NCBI RefSeq assembly: GCF_949987515.2
Contig: NC_082703.1
Coordinates: 14,284,680 to 14,348,679, forward strand
Length of the DNA stretch: 64,000 bases
From: Delphinus delphis
Taxonomy: Eukaryota > Chordata > Mammalia > Artiodactyla > Delphinidae
Direction of reading: 5' to 3'
A program made the translations under genes and the position numbers. The notes below the pieces were generated by a model. That model was not told the origin of the DNA. It did not search any database and saw nothing but the letters and a program-made list of their open reading frames with translations. Shown piece after piece: positions 24,148-35,706 of the stretch (within the stretch, counting starts at the first letter, position 1; every line of letters starts with the position of its first letter).

Positions 24148-24262
24148 GGTTCTGAACTAGGCATTTTACATAACTTAGCTTACTTAATTTTCAAAACAAC
24201 CTCCCGAGGAAGGTATCACTAATTATGTTTTACAGACAAGGAAACTGAAGCCAGTGAAAATG
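24148..24262 (-). repeat. MIR SINE (reverse)
   Basis: The phrases ctaggcattttacataactt, aacaacctcccgaggaagg and gttttacagacaaggaaactga are the reverse complement of the MIR 3' half. Confidence 0.65.
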
Positions 24263-26266
24263 CCAAGAAGGGACATCCAACTCAGCTTCCACAGTCAGGA
24301 AAGCTTTTCCAAAGGTGACAGTGATGACACCTCACTTAATTCCTTCCAAGTCCTGCTAAAACCAAACTTAAGTGATGACCTTATTTGGCGACTTAGCATT
24401 TCAATAGGGGGGGAGAGAGAGAGATAGACAGACCGAAAGATGAATTAATATCTCACAATATGATCACACAATTGATATTCATCAAGGCTCTATTAGCTAT
24501 GGAAAATATCAATAAATTTGAGAAACAACCACCTAGAATACATCTGGGCTAAGCTGGTTGAACATGGAAGGTACGAGGATTTTTTCTTTTGCTTCTCCCC
24601 CCTCCCCCAAGTATAGCCCCTTGGAAACCAAGGACTGTCCCCTTCTGGCTCTCTTAAGATACTGATTCCAAACTGTCAAGCACAGGTTTAGCTGAATTTC
24701 AGCCCCAAAGATGTGGATCTCTTTATTATCTCCTCTGTCATACAAGAGCATTGTAACGCCTGTTCTTTAATTGAATTACAAACAAAGCACCACTGTGCCC
24801 TGATAGGAAAAGTCACATTTATTTTCATCCTGGACACTTGCTCTGTGGGATCACGCCAGTGAATGCTGCTGTCATTCCCACTCAGACTTAGTCAGCTGAG
24901 TTGGAAGAGATTTTGTGTTTGTTTTATTTTATTTTTTTTAAGAAAAGAGATTAGTGAATACATGTCTGTTTGAAAGCAAATTCCTTTTTGAGCAAAACAC
25001 CAGCTTGGAGCCCTGGTAATGAGTCCTCTCTCTCGTCATCTGGTGAGCCCTGACCTACGGGTGAGAGTATTAGATAGTAAAAGGTTTATTTAAAGGAGAA
25101 TCAGAGATAAAACTCTACAATTCCCTCATCTCACAAATGCACAGTTTTCTTTTCCTTTTATGCTCTTGTGTTACATCTTTTGGGAAGCTGTTTTCTCATT
25201 CAAACCACCCCTACTGGGCAGGCATGTCTGGAAGAGCTGCAGGTGTCCCCTGGCCAATGCTCACAAAGACTACTTGTTAATCAGCCCTGTCACGTGTCTT
25301 CCGACCCCCTTCCTACCCTGCTCTCTCCACATCTTTCCCAGCCAACCACCATTGCTACTTCTGAAAGGGAAAAAACAGAACGGCCAGTCAAAAGAGCTAT
25401 TATCATAAAGATTCCTTAACAAGGCCTGGGGCTTTCCAGTAAATCAGCTCAAGCTTTTGCTCTGCTCTGTCTTCTAGCTATGATGCCCCCCTTTCCCCAT
25501 TCACTGGTCACTGCAAAGCTTGTTGAATCGGTTACATTCTGTGGTCACTGGATACTCCACCAAGTGTCCCTCCAGGAGCCTCTCGGCCACAATTATTATT
25601 ATATGTCAGCACCAGTCAGGAGTGCGCTGATCATTCCGACTCCACAAAGTGCCGCACTGGTGACACGGCATGCGACGCTATCTGGGAGTTTTATACAGAG
25701 GCTCTGGAAGACCAAATTAATCGTGGTTTTTTCCCTCCAATCTTCTACACTTGATTATTAACTGGTCTGCCTAGGCAAGTCCTCCCCCTACTACTTGACA
25801 GAGATGCAAAATGAGAATGCTAATTCTGTGACATTATGACTTGGGAAGAGGTAATTTACTAATAAGAGTCAGTGTTTGTAGAAGGTGCAGGGGTTGGCAT
25901 AGATAGATACTCTGTGTCAATTATGTACTGTGGACCTGAGGCTACAGGGTACCTGCAGGTCCTACAGGGGAGGTTTATTTGCTCCCCCATGTCACCCCAC
26001 CCCACCCCACCCCATGCAGAAACCAAGCAACATACGTCTCTGGACTGAGTGCACGCACTCAGAAACCTGAAAGGAGGAAGCAAGTTAAAGTCTTTTTTTT
26101 GGTTTCACCATGTGGTGTACCGCAGAGAGAAATAAGACCTCTCTCCAGCGTCCCTTGTGCTGTATTAAAATGGGATTTTACTCCTGCAAAGGGCCAAGGC
26201 TGTTTATTGGTAAAATGCTCTGTGTCCAAAAATTGTCTTGAGATCCTTTTGTGGTATATTTTCTAT
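24263..26266. other. intergenic, no gene seen
   Basis: A (CCCCA)n short run lies at about 25987-26014. Open frames up to 93 codons were not recognised. Confidence 0.4.
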
Positions 26267-26280
26267 GAAAAGCTAAGAAG

Positions 26281-26490
26281 GGCTTCCCCTGGTGGCGCAG
26301 TGGTTGAGAGTCCGCCTGCCAATGCAGGGGACACGGGTTCGTGCCCCGGTCCAGGAAGATCCCACATGCCCCGGAGCGGCAGGGCCCGTGAGCCATGGCC
26401 GCTGAGCCTGTGTGTCTGGAGCCTGTGCTCCGCAGCGGGAGAGCCCACAACAGTGAGAGGCCCACGTACCGCAAAAAAAAAAAAATTTAA
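26281..26490 (+). mobile_element. CHR-2-type SINE
   Basis: It starts ggcttcccctggtggcgcag, ends gaggcccacgtaccgc, and has a 13-A tail. Direct repeats like agaagctaaggaa / gaaaagctaagaag at 26496-26509 and 26267-26280 indicate the target duplication. Confidence 0.87.
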
Positions 26491-26509
26491 AAAAAGAGAA
26501 GCTAAGGAA

Positions 26510-27155
26510 AAAAAAAAAGAAGAAGGGAAAGAGAAAAGGCCACCTCACTTCAAGGGTGACTAACCAAAGGAAACAGTTTTTCAAGAGGTTTAGACAACTT
26601 TACAACAGATGGCAAATGACATGTTCTTTTTAGATAAATAGAAACCTTTTATTCTACCACTGAAAAAATCCTCAGGAAAACTTGATTTAGAGCACCGGCT
26701 TACCTTTGTAAGTGAAACCCTCTAAGATATGGTCCATGGAATGACATCCTTATGGCTGGGTTTGGGCAACTGATAACTGGGTCTCAGAGGTAAGGTTACA
26801 CAGAAGGTTTCCTGTCAAAGTCAACAACAACACAGAGGTCAGGACACTCGGGAAGCCTACTGACCTAGTAAAACCGAAACCGAAGCTGCCTTGGGAAAGA
26901 CGAGGGGGAAGCAACTGTTCAACCACAGTAAAGCATGTGATGTTTTCTCAACCCTGACCTGATTTATCAGGCAGCAATCAGCCTGGAGTTTCTGTGATGT
27001 TAGAGAATCATGGATCCATCTATCTGCTACAGGAGTTTAAACCCGATGGCCTTCTGAATGACTAAGGTTCACTGACCTAAAGATACGTGAGATTTCTCAG
27101 ACCTGCTTCATCTTTCACACTCAGGCAGTTCTCTCACAGAGACACGGGTGATCTC
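26510..27155. other. intergenic, no gene seen
   Basis: An A/G-rich stretch at 26510-26540 leads into DNA with no recognised feature. Confidence 0.4.
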
Positions 27156-27159
27156 TCTC

Positions 27160-27532
27160 TCTAATTGTGATAAAATATATGTAACATAAAATTTACCGTT
27201 ATAACTTTTTTTAAGTGTGCGATGCCATGGCATTAAGGACATTCACATTGTTGTACAGCCATCACCACCATCCACCTCCAGAACTTCATCTTCCCAAACT
27301 GAAACTGTATCCATTAAACAATAATTCCCCACTCCCCCCTCCCAAAAGCCCTGGCAACCACCATTCTCCTTTCTGTCCCCATGACTTTGACTACTCTAGG
27401 TACTTAGGTGAAATCAAACAGCAATTGTCCTCTTGGCTGACTTCATTTGGCCTAATGCCCTCGAGGTTTATCTGTGTTGTAGCATGTGTCAAAATTTCCT
27501 TCAAGGCTGAATACTATTCCATCTTTCTCTTT
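27160..27532 (-). mobile_element. old L1-type fragment
   Basis: The phrases tgataaaatatatgtaacataa, ttgtacagccatcaccacca and tctcctttctgtccccatgac, then gtagcatgtgtcaaaattt form a well-known L1-derived block. It stands on the minus strand relative to L1. The block is followed directly by a second copy of the same region. Confidence 0.55.
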
Positions 27533-27535
27533 TTA

Positions 27536-28540
27536 TAAACAACTTTATTGAGGTATAATTTATATACGATAAAGTGCAACAATTTTTAGCGTGCTACTCA
27601 ATAATTTTTAGTAAACTGGTCAAGTTGTTCAATCATCATCACAATCTGGTTTTAGAACATTTTCATCATCTCAATAAGATCCCCCCCATGGCCATTTACA
27701 GTTCATCCTCACTCTCCAACCCCTTTCCCACCTCCAGCCCTAGGCAACAACTGATCTACTTTCTGTCTCTGAAAAGTTGCCTTTTTTGGATATTTCTTTT
27801 TTTTTTTCTTTTTTTTCTTTTAGGCTGCATTGGGTCTTTGTTGCTGCACACAGGCTTTCTCTAGTTGCGGCGAGCAGGGGCCACTCCTCGTTGCGGTGTG
27901 CAGGCTTCTCATTGCAGTGGCTTCTCTTGTTGCGGAGCATGGGCTCTAGGCATGCAGGCTTCAGTAGCTGTGACACGTGGGCTCAGTAGTTGTGTCTCGC
28001 AGGCTCTACAGCGCAGGCTCAGTAGTTGCAGCGCACGGGCTTAGCTGCTCCGCGGCACGTGGGATCTTCCCAGACTAGGGCTCAAACCCGTGTCCCCTGC
28101 ATTGGCAGGTGGATGCTTAACCACTGTGCGACCAAGGAAGCCCCTGGATATTTCACAGAAATGGAATCGTACATTAAGTTGTCTTTTGAGTCTGGCTTCT
28201 TTCACTTGGTACTTAGCATGTTTCTGAGGTCCATCTGTGTTGCCACATGTATCACTATTTCATTCTTTTTTATTACTGAATAGTATTACATTATACAGAT
28301 ATATCACATATTGCTTATCCATTGACCAGTTGATGGACATCTGGGTTGTTTCCCTGTTTAACTATTATGAATAATGTTGTATGAACATTGGTATGCAAGT
28401 TGTTGTGTGGACATATTTTCATTTCTCTTGGGTAGATATCTGAGGGTGGAATTACTGGGCCATACGACAAGTTTACAGTTAACTTTTTAAGAAACTGTCA
28501 GACTGTCTTCCAATGTGGCTGCGCCATCAGGAGGTCTGCT
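27536..28540 (-). mobile_element. old L1-type fragment, split by a CHR-1 SINE
   Basis: It begins aactttattgaggtataatt and continues after the SINE with ggaatcgtacattaagttgt, ccagttgatggacatctggg and ggaattactgggccatac. This is the same L1 region as the neighbour at 27160-27532, so two separate copies abut head to tail. Confidence 0.6.
27797..28143 (-). mobile_element. full-length CHR-1-type SINE
   Basis: A T-rich tail is followed by ggctgcattgggtctttgtt and the long CHR-1 body, ending gcgaccaaggaagccc. The exact 10-base duplication tggatatttc flanks it at 27787-27796 and 28145-28154. It lies inside the L1 fragment. Confidence 0.9.
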
Positions 28541-28764
28541 TGAGGGTAAGTAAACACATCTTTCAAATGGGTTTGTTTTTCCTTTGTGACCTTCCCAGTG
28601 TAAAATGTTCTGCTGCTTTTCAACTCTGACCCCAGCTCAGTCAGAAAGCCAAGCAGTGGGCGTGATGAATTAATTCTTCAAATAGTTCTCATTTTCACAT
28701 CCTTAACTCACAGCTGAGTTCACATTAAAATCAAACAACCTTGAAAGCTCAGAAGAAGTATTAT

Positions 28765-28882
28765 GAAATGTTCTATGAGACCTTGGGCAAGTCACATTGG
28801 TCATCTAGGGCCTCAGGGCCCCCATTTGTCAGTGAAGGATTAGGCCAAGATGACTTCTAAGGTCCATTAAGGGCATCTCTGG
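28765..28882 (+). repeat. MIR SINE
   Basis: The phrase gaccttgggcaagtcacatt is followed by gggcctcagggcccccattt and gatgacttctaaggtcc, in the MIR order. Confidence 0.65.
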
Positions 28883-29259
28883 ATGTGTCTGTGGACCCAG
28901 AACAATCCCTTGATGGGCTTCGAGATACTTAATGCACACTGCCTGGGTGTGGAGGTAAAGAGTTTCTCAACCATGCAAATACAAACTCAATTAAGGAACT
29001 GGGACTTTCCCCTAACCATGGACCTTAAAACTGGAGAAAGAGGGAGCTACAGATGAAAGAATGACCTTTTTCTTCCTCGGGCAGGTTGAATGAAGGGACA
29101 CTCTGACTTTCTTATTCTAGTGAACTGTCTGGCATTACATTCATGGTGGGCATTAATTAACATGCCTCTGTAGGTCATGTTCGTGATTTTTGAAAACTAT
29201 CGATCATCTGTCTAGAAGCTGTAGTGTATATCACTCATTGGAACATTTTTATTTTAGGA
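28883..29259. other. no recognised feature
   Basis: No gene or assignable repeat. Confidence 0.4.
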
Positions 29260-29950
29260 ACTATATTAGTTTCCTAGGGCTGCTCTAACAAAGTACAGTC
29301 GTCCCTAGGTATCCGTGGGGGATTGGTTCCAGGAGTGCCCCGCATACCCAAATCCACAGATGCTCCAGTCCCTTATATAAAATGAGGTAGTTCAAGGAAT
29401 ACAGTCAGCCTCCTGTATCCTTGGGTTTCATATCCTTGGAGTCAACCAGCTGTGGATCTGAAGCCTTAGAAACAGAGGGCTGGCCATACCAAAAACTGGG
29501 TGGCTCAAAACAACAGCAATTTATTGTCTCACAGTGCTGGAGGCTAGAGGTCCCAAATCAAGGTGTCACAGGGGCCAAGCTCTCTTTGATAGCTTCAGGG
29601 AAGAATCCTTCCTTGTGTCTTTCAGCTCCTGGGGCGCATTGGCAATCCTCGGCCTTCCTTGGCTAGTAAATGCATCACTTTACCCACATGGCCTTTCTCT
29701 CGTTGTGTCTTTACACTGTCCTCCCTCTGTGTGTCTGTCTCTGGGTCAAAATTTCCCCCTTTTATAAGGACACCAGTCATACTGGGTTAGGACCCACCCT
29801 AATGACCTTATTTAGACTTGGTTACATCTGTAAAGACCCTACTTCCAAATAAGGTCACATCTGACCTTATTGGGGATACTGGGGGTTAAGACTTCAATAT
29901 ATCTTTTTGGGGGGAGGGGTGGTAGGGGAACACAAGTCAATCCATAACAG
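29260..29950 (-). mobile_element. old interspersed repeat (MaLR-like) interrupted by a Tigger element
   Basis: The phrases ttagtttcctagggctgctc, aaactgggtggctcaaaaca, ttataaggacaccagtcat and tccaaataaggtcacatctg, ending aatccataacag, form a familiar mammalian repeat. Its strand is given by its resemblance to the reverse of LTR-type consensus phrases. The family name is not certain. The Tigger element at 29296-29486 splits it. Confidence 0.55.
29296..29486 (+). mobile_element. non-autonomous Tigger-type DNA transposon
   Basis: It starts cagtcgtccctaggtatccg and ends cagagggctggcca. It is flanked by TA at 29294-29295 and 29487-29488. Removing it and one TA restores the host repeat as aacaaagtaccaaaaactggg, which confirms the insertion. 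Confidence 0.75.
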
Positions 29951-31385
29951 TAACATTTTGGAAAAAAATGAGGTTTGCAATAAGGTATCTGTCACTGAAT
30001 ACACATCTCACTGTAATTATATTATAAAAGGGGAGAAAAGTGTTTTCCTTCTTCAACACCTGACATCTGAGTTCTACGGCGCTTGGGCACAAAGAAACGT
30101 CGTAACAATCCTGAACCCTAGGCTTTCAGTCCCATGTGGGTTGAGATTCTGACATCTGCAGTTATTTAAATAATAGCTTTCAGTTTGGAGGGGGGAATCT
30201 ATTCAGTGCTTGGGATAAAATAATGTAAATTATTTAACATGGCTTATCCTGGGTAGCACTGCCTGGGACTGAAGACAGGGAAGAACGGGATGTTGGGAAT
30301 GGTTTAAAAAAAACAAAGTTGGGACACAAGGATGTGATGCCATAACCACAGGACCAGGATTAACTGATCAGATTGAGTTTCCACACCTTCGAGAAGGAAG
30401 AGAGAATTGAGGGTTGGCAACTTAAAGAGCTGATGATCACTTGGAAGGAAAAAGAAAGAGGAGTGGGGCCGCGTACGCCTAGGAACCTTTACTGGCTGGC
30501 TGAGAATACCATCTTCTCGCAGGACAGAGGGAACCCAGAAGGGCTCCTCACAGCAAACTTTCAGAAGACCTTTTTCCTTCTCTCCTTACCCTGGCAATCC
30601 CCTCCATGATGGCTCTGGGACTCCAGATGCCACCAAGGCAGCCCGGCACACACCCATGGCTTCCAGGAGTTTCATCCTCTCTCACCTGCCGTCACCCTCC
30701 TCCCCTTGCTAAATCCGCCCTTTTCCCGACTTGCATCCCTGTCAAGCCGGCCTTTCCCATCCCATCTGTGCTCCCATTTGATCTACTTCTTCCATGGGGT
30801 CTGCTGGAAACACCTGCTGATATAAGCAAAGTAACTAAGAGTTTAAGCTGGTCTTGAACACACCCCACCTCATTCAATTAGCAGAAACCTGGAATTCCCT
30901 TGACAATGCTTCCTCCATCCTCTCCAAGAGACCTCTCTTCACACTGCTCCGGATTACACAAGGTCTGGAAGAGAGCGCCTCTGTTTCATGCATGGCCTTC
31001 TAGATCACCAGGCCTCTCTTCGCCTCATCTTTGCTCCTTCCTCACCCACCCCTCCAAGCTCTTTCATTTTTCCTCTGGCTCCAGACACCACTCTGGCAGG
31101 AGAACTTCATTCACCAGATGGCTCCATACACTTCAGACTCCAGAGACCACAAGCGAAATCCTCTGACTTCCTTATTTGTACTAATGACATCATCTTTCTA
31201 CCAGTCTCTTGAAGCGAAAGTTCTGTTGGTTATCTTTGATTCCCTCCTCTCCCTCAGCAACAGCACTGACCTCAGAGTCCCTGTGCAGTTTAAGTGAAAG
31301 CACATAGAGCATGTAGCACACAGGGCCTGACACAGAGGAAGCACCCCATCCTGTAAGCCATGAGTAGTTAAGATCTCACTGCTCA
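29951..31385. other. intergenic, no gene seen
   Basis: Unique or heavily diverged DNA. Overlapping open frames of 60-90 codons in a pyrimidine-rich stretch (30600-31300) are probably L2-like debris, not exons. Confidence 0.35.
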
Positions 31386-32066
31386 CAGTGATCAGGAAGC
31401 ATCCAGTTCCCACATCTCCCTCTTGATGCCTTTCAAAGCCCTCCCTCCAACATCCATCCTTTCCATTGCCCCTGCTTATGTCCCTTATCAAGCCCTGACC
31501 TCCCATCTGGACCAGGGTTAGAAACTCTAAGCCAGTCTCCTTGTCTCCAATTTCTTCTCCCACTTCCTAATCCACCTGAGATATACGATCCAGACAGAGC
31601 AAATGAAAAGCTAACTTGGAGAGCATCGTCCAGCTGATGAGAAATGTCAATCCTCTCCCGTTGGCTCACTTAGAAAGCAAGCCTTTCCTGCCCAGTGCCC
31701 CACGCCATTTCCAGGCTTGTCTCCAATAATCATGCTCCAGCCAGACTGGATAAGAAATCTCTCAAAAAGTCTTCTGCCTCGCCCACGTCCATTCCTTTGC
31801 GGATACCACTCTCTCCGTCTGGAAAGTCCCCACTGTCCACAAATTATAATCCTTCTCATCCTACAAAGCCCCTTCCTCCCTGAAACCACTTCTTGCGGTT
31901 TTATCTTTTCCTCCTTTGAATCCTCACTGCTCCTAGCTTATCTTCCTCTCATAGAGCTTTTATTCTGTCTTTTTTTCATCTTTCTTTTTCCCCCTATATT
32001 CCCTCATCCTGTGCTTCATAAGGAGAAGGCACTCGAGAAATGTTTGTTGACTAAAATTGAACACCT
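31386..32066 (+). repeat. L2 LINE 3' part
   Basis: A pyrimidine-rich run contains tctccgtctggaaagtcccc, ccttctcatcctacaaagccc and ttcctccctgaaaccacttct. It ends with gaaggcactcgagaaatgtttgttgact, the typical L2 3' end. The left boundary is vague. Confidence 0.6.
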
Positions 32067-32379
32067 CTCTATCATTTGAGGTCTCTTCTCCAGCTAGGGA
32101 GATACAGGCTTGGATTATTTTGGTCCAATCTTCATGCTAACTCCTCAAGTACCCCAGCTAGCATTATTTTCTCTGTATAATTTAATCCTACCTTTTTGCC
32201 TTTCTAATTCCAAATTACTTTACCCTTATTTACCTCAAAGCACCACCTGCCCCAGACTTTGTCTTAATTTCCCCAAATTTAACTGCTCTCTTGTACAGAA
32301 TGGTGCTCCAGGACTAAAACCCTGAAGGGAATCACTCTTCTTCGAGGTCTGATCTGTATCTGGGAAGCCAAGCCCTGCA

Positions 32380-32870
32380 GTTAAAAATGTCGTGAAAATG
32401 AACTGATAAGCGGGTAGACGCAGAATGCTGTGTATACACTAATTGCACTGCATTGCAGGGTGAATTTTGGAAGTTCAAGCAAGAATTTTTTATTAAAATG
32501 CATGAGCTTACTGTAGCTTCACTGAGGAGATAACATACTTAACAGTCACTGGTGGAGCACTGCATAAGATAATGGGTATTTTGTGTGGATCTAAGCAACT
32601 CTTTTGACGTATTTTTTTATTCTTTTCATTAGGCAAGATGAAGCCAGTTTTAAGGCCATGTCGCTTGCATTAAAAGATGCACTTTATATGTCAGCAACTA
32701 CAGTATAATGCATTTACTTCGTGTGAGCGCAGCAAAACGCTTGAAAACAGTTTATTTTGCAAGACTGAATTAACCATTCAATTGCTGAACCATGCCACAG
32801 AACCGCCAATCTTATACTATAGCCTTTGCTTCTTATAATTACGTTCTTTAGCCTGTTAATATATTAAAGA
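32380..32870. other. unique AT-rich stretch upstream of PRAG1
   Basis: No repeat family is recognised here, and it lies about 1.7-2.2 kb upstream of the CpG island. It has no coding signal. It could be regulatory, but nothing in the sequence proves it. Confidence 0.3.
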
Positions 32871-33287
32871 CAAATTAAGTAAAGAGAAGGAACAATGTGG
32901 GAACGCGAGTGCCTCCTGTATGCTCCATTCCGCGGGGTGGGTGTCCCCACCAGGCTTTACAGAGGAAGAACGGAGATATCCCACCTGAATCATGGGAACT
33001 AGGAACTTGTCAAACACCCGGGTTTGCCCTCTTCGGTTGTAACTGAATTGCATGCACCTCCTGATGTCATTTTTGGATTTCTCCAGCGACAACCACTTTG
33101 TCCCTACCTGCTTATCAACACCTTCCCCTCCTGGTCTCTCTGTAAATGAGTGGGATTGACCCTTCAGTTTTGTTGGATGATGATGGAGCCTAAACGGAGT
33201 TTTCCTTCCATGTTTGTTCAAATGGTTTCCCTTCACTTCGAGAAGAAAGAAAAATAGAGCTGGACAACCAGTACTAGCGGAGGGCAG

Positions 33288-33472
33288 AGTGGCAGAGTGG
33301 AACTGCCCATCAGAGGAGTCAGACAGCTCTTGGTTCCAACCCCAGGACCACGACTTTTCAGCTGATGGGCCCTGGCAAATGACGTGACCCCCTGCGCCCT
33401 GGTCTTCTTCTCTGTGAAATGGGGATGATGTCCCTCGCATGGGGTTGTTTGGCACAGGGTAGGTATTTAACG
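33288..33472 (+). repeat. MIR SINE
   Basis: The phrases cagctcttggttccaacccc, tctctgtgaaatggggatgatg and ggcacagggtaggtatttaa follow MIR from core to 3' end. The 199-codon antisense frame at 32856-33455 overlaps it. Confidence 0.6.
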
Positions 33473-34559
33473 TACTTTCCTCCCTCTAAACCTTCTCCCC
33501 AGTTCTACTCATACTCAGGAGAAATCAGTGACATTGGAGCACAGGAAGTATTTTTTTAAATATCCTTTCTAACTTTCTCTTTTTCTCACACAGAAACCAA
33601 ACCTCAAATACATGTCTTCTCCCCACCCTCATCCCACCCCCCATTCCTGCTCCGTCACCTGCGGATCGCTAAGAGAACGCAGGAATCTCAAGGAGAACCA
33701 GCTTTCCTGCTCTGAGCTGGGTGGAGACTCACAGGCGCATCGTGGTGGGCTGCCTGGCGGAGGACTCCCGCTGGAGTTACTATACACTGCCTCTCTGCGA
33801 AGGAGGAAGGAGCAGAGAGAAAGCCACAAGTGTTTTTCTGGGGTCTTCGCGAATTCCCCCCAACCAGGCCAGCGCCAGGTGGTGACCTTGGTGCGAGCTC
33901 CTTGAGGAAACACCCAGGTCAAGGTGCAAGCTTGTTGCAGGCAGCAGGAGAAAGGGAGGGCACTGACTGGGTCGTAGGCTGTCATACTCTCGGTTAAAAG
34001 ATTTTTAGCCGGAGGACTATCTCGAACTCATTCTATCTCAGTGAATGAGTCACTTACTGGAAACGGTGTAAACACAGGTGTAATACCGGCCTGCGAAAGC
34101 CCTCACTTTCCCAGTGTGGAGGAAGACCAGCTCTTTCCACTCTAACCGTTGTATTCCTTTTTCAGAAAACTAAAGTTCAAGGGGGTTAAGCCATTTGCCT
34201 GAGGCCTCAGTCGAGGGACTGAGCAGGACCCAGAATCCGCTGTCAGGACTCCCAGTCCGGCTGGGTCGTGCGTCAGCCTCCTCCTACCTGCAAAAGTCAT
34301 GACAATCTCGGCGCCCACGCAGCTTTCGGAACGCGTCTCGGTCCTGACCTCATCATTCCCTTCCGGACCCCTCGCTTTCCTTCCCCACCCGCCCGCCCCT
34401 CCAGCTCTGGGGCTGTACACTCCACGCCTCTCTGGTCCTCTCAGGGTCTCTCAGAGCAGGCAGGATGAAGGGACGCAAGACAACTACATACCTATGCGCA
34501 CATCATGGGAAAAGGAAGGCTTTAGACAACCGAAACTCGCCCCTGCAGAACCCCTCGGG
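33473..34559. other. PRAG1 upstream flank
   Basis: GC content rises towards the CpG island. No gene is recognised. Open frames up to 118 codons occur on both strands without coding character. Confidence 0.4.
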
Positions 34560-35440
34560 CCCTCCTTGGAGAGGGGTGGAAAAGGGCGCTCGCTCGGGGG
34601 TCGGACTCCTCCAAGTCTCGGGCTGGGGGCGGAGCCTCCGTCGGGAGCGTGAGGGAGGGGCGGGGCGTGGATCTCCGGGAGGAATCAGGGGCCAGGGAGC
34701 GCGCCCGCCGGCGGGGGGCGCGGGGCGGCGGCAGGGACTCCGGAGGTGCGGCTGAGGCTGGGCGGGCGGCGCCACCGCAGGCGGAGGGGGCGGAGCCGCG
34801 CTCGCAGCTGCCACCCGGCCGCCGGGCCCAGGCAGACGACACCGCCCGCGGCCGGGCACGGACCGCGCGCACACACTCTGCAAACAATGCTCCGAGGCGC
34901 TCGGCGGGGCGGCTGGCGGCTCGGAGACCAGCGGCGAGGCCGGGGGAGCGCGGCCCCGAGGTGAGCCCGCGGCGCCTTCTCCAAAGCCTGCCTCTTTTTG
35001 TTTGGCAAACGTGGGCGCAGAGGGAAGCTCCGGGGGAGCGCGGCGGTTACCGAGCGGGCGACCCCAGTCGGCGTCCCCCGGAGTGACAGGCGGCCGCTGG
35101 GGGAGGGTGGAGCGTCCGGACCGCGTGCGCCCCGGGTTGCGCCCGAGGTGGAGGCGCCGATCCCGGAGGACCGGGGAGCCGGAGGGGTGTTTTCGATTCA
35201 TTCGAGAATCGCGCTCTTTCGAACGGGGAAACTTTCCTCCGAGTTCCGGCAAGGGAACCGACTGTTCTGCTGGTCTCGCTGGTCTGGCTGCTGGGTTTGG
35301 GGCAGGAGACCGGAGCGCTTTGGGGATTGCTATTGTGGAGACTGCCTTTCCGCGGCCGCAGGATTGTCAAAGGAGCAGAGAGGGAGAGACCGCCCGCGCG
35401 CCTCGGACCAGGACCCCGGGGGTGATGCTTTGGGGCCCCA
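34560..35440 (+). promoter_or_regulatory. PRAG1: CpG-island promoter of PRAG1
   Basis: This stretch is strongly GC-rich and dense in CpG, in sharp contrast with the AT-rich DNA on both sides. GC boxes of the Sp1/KLF type are visible at 34625-34634, 34657-34666 and 34786-34797. No TATA box is seen, so initiation is probably dispersed across the island, as is usual for CpG-island promoters. The island sits about 4.4 kb upstream of the first PRAG1 coding exon, on the same strand and with no other gene between, so it is the natural promoter. The exact transcription start cannot be read from the sequence. Long open frames on both strands here reflect scarce stop codons in GC-rich DNA. Confidence 0.8.
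34700..34960 (+). other. PRAG1: probable non-coding first exon of PRAG1 (5' end approximate)
   Basis: A good splice donor (CCGAG|GTGAGC) lies at 34960/34961 inside the CpG island, downstream of the GC boxes. Joining it to the acceptor at 39252 gives a plausible 5' leader. The left boundary is a guess because the transcription start is not visible. An ATG at 34887 with A at -3 falls inside the exon and would open a short arginine-rich upstream frame. Known PRAG1 genes begin with an untranslated first exon, but I have not aligned this one. Other GT sites in the island could serve as alternative donors. Confidence 0.5.
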
Positions 35441-35597
35441 AGTTAGTAGTTGCCTCTTAGGCAGCCCCGAGTTGGATGCCAGCCTGGGGGTCTCCAAGGG
35501 GGACGAGACGATGCCTTTTTCTTGAGCCGTGGCAGAGCCCTCTGAAAGGCTACTGTGGGCACGTTGTTAACCTTTGCTTGTGCTGCCGCTTCCCCAG

Positions 35598-35706
<109 letters not shown>

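Noticed and set aside
25979..26563. 194-codon plus-strand open frame
   Set aside because: Half is a translated CHR-2 SINE and its Lys-rich end is the A tail. The remainder has no recognised product.
32856..33455. 199-codon minus-strand open frame
   Set aside because: Part of it is antisense MIR sequence, the rest has no recognisable domain, and no promoter or splice context supports it.
34503..35252. 249-codon minus-strand open frame in the CpG island
   Set aside because: Pro/Arg/Ser-rich product expected from GC-rich DNA with few stops. Several frames on both strands are open here, and no family is recognised.
34649..35525. Plus-strand open frames of 107-175 codons in the CpG island
   Set aside because: They overlap each other in different frames and cross the predicted exon 1 donor. 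Arg/Gly-rich composition is a GC effect.
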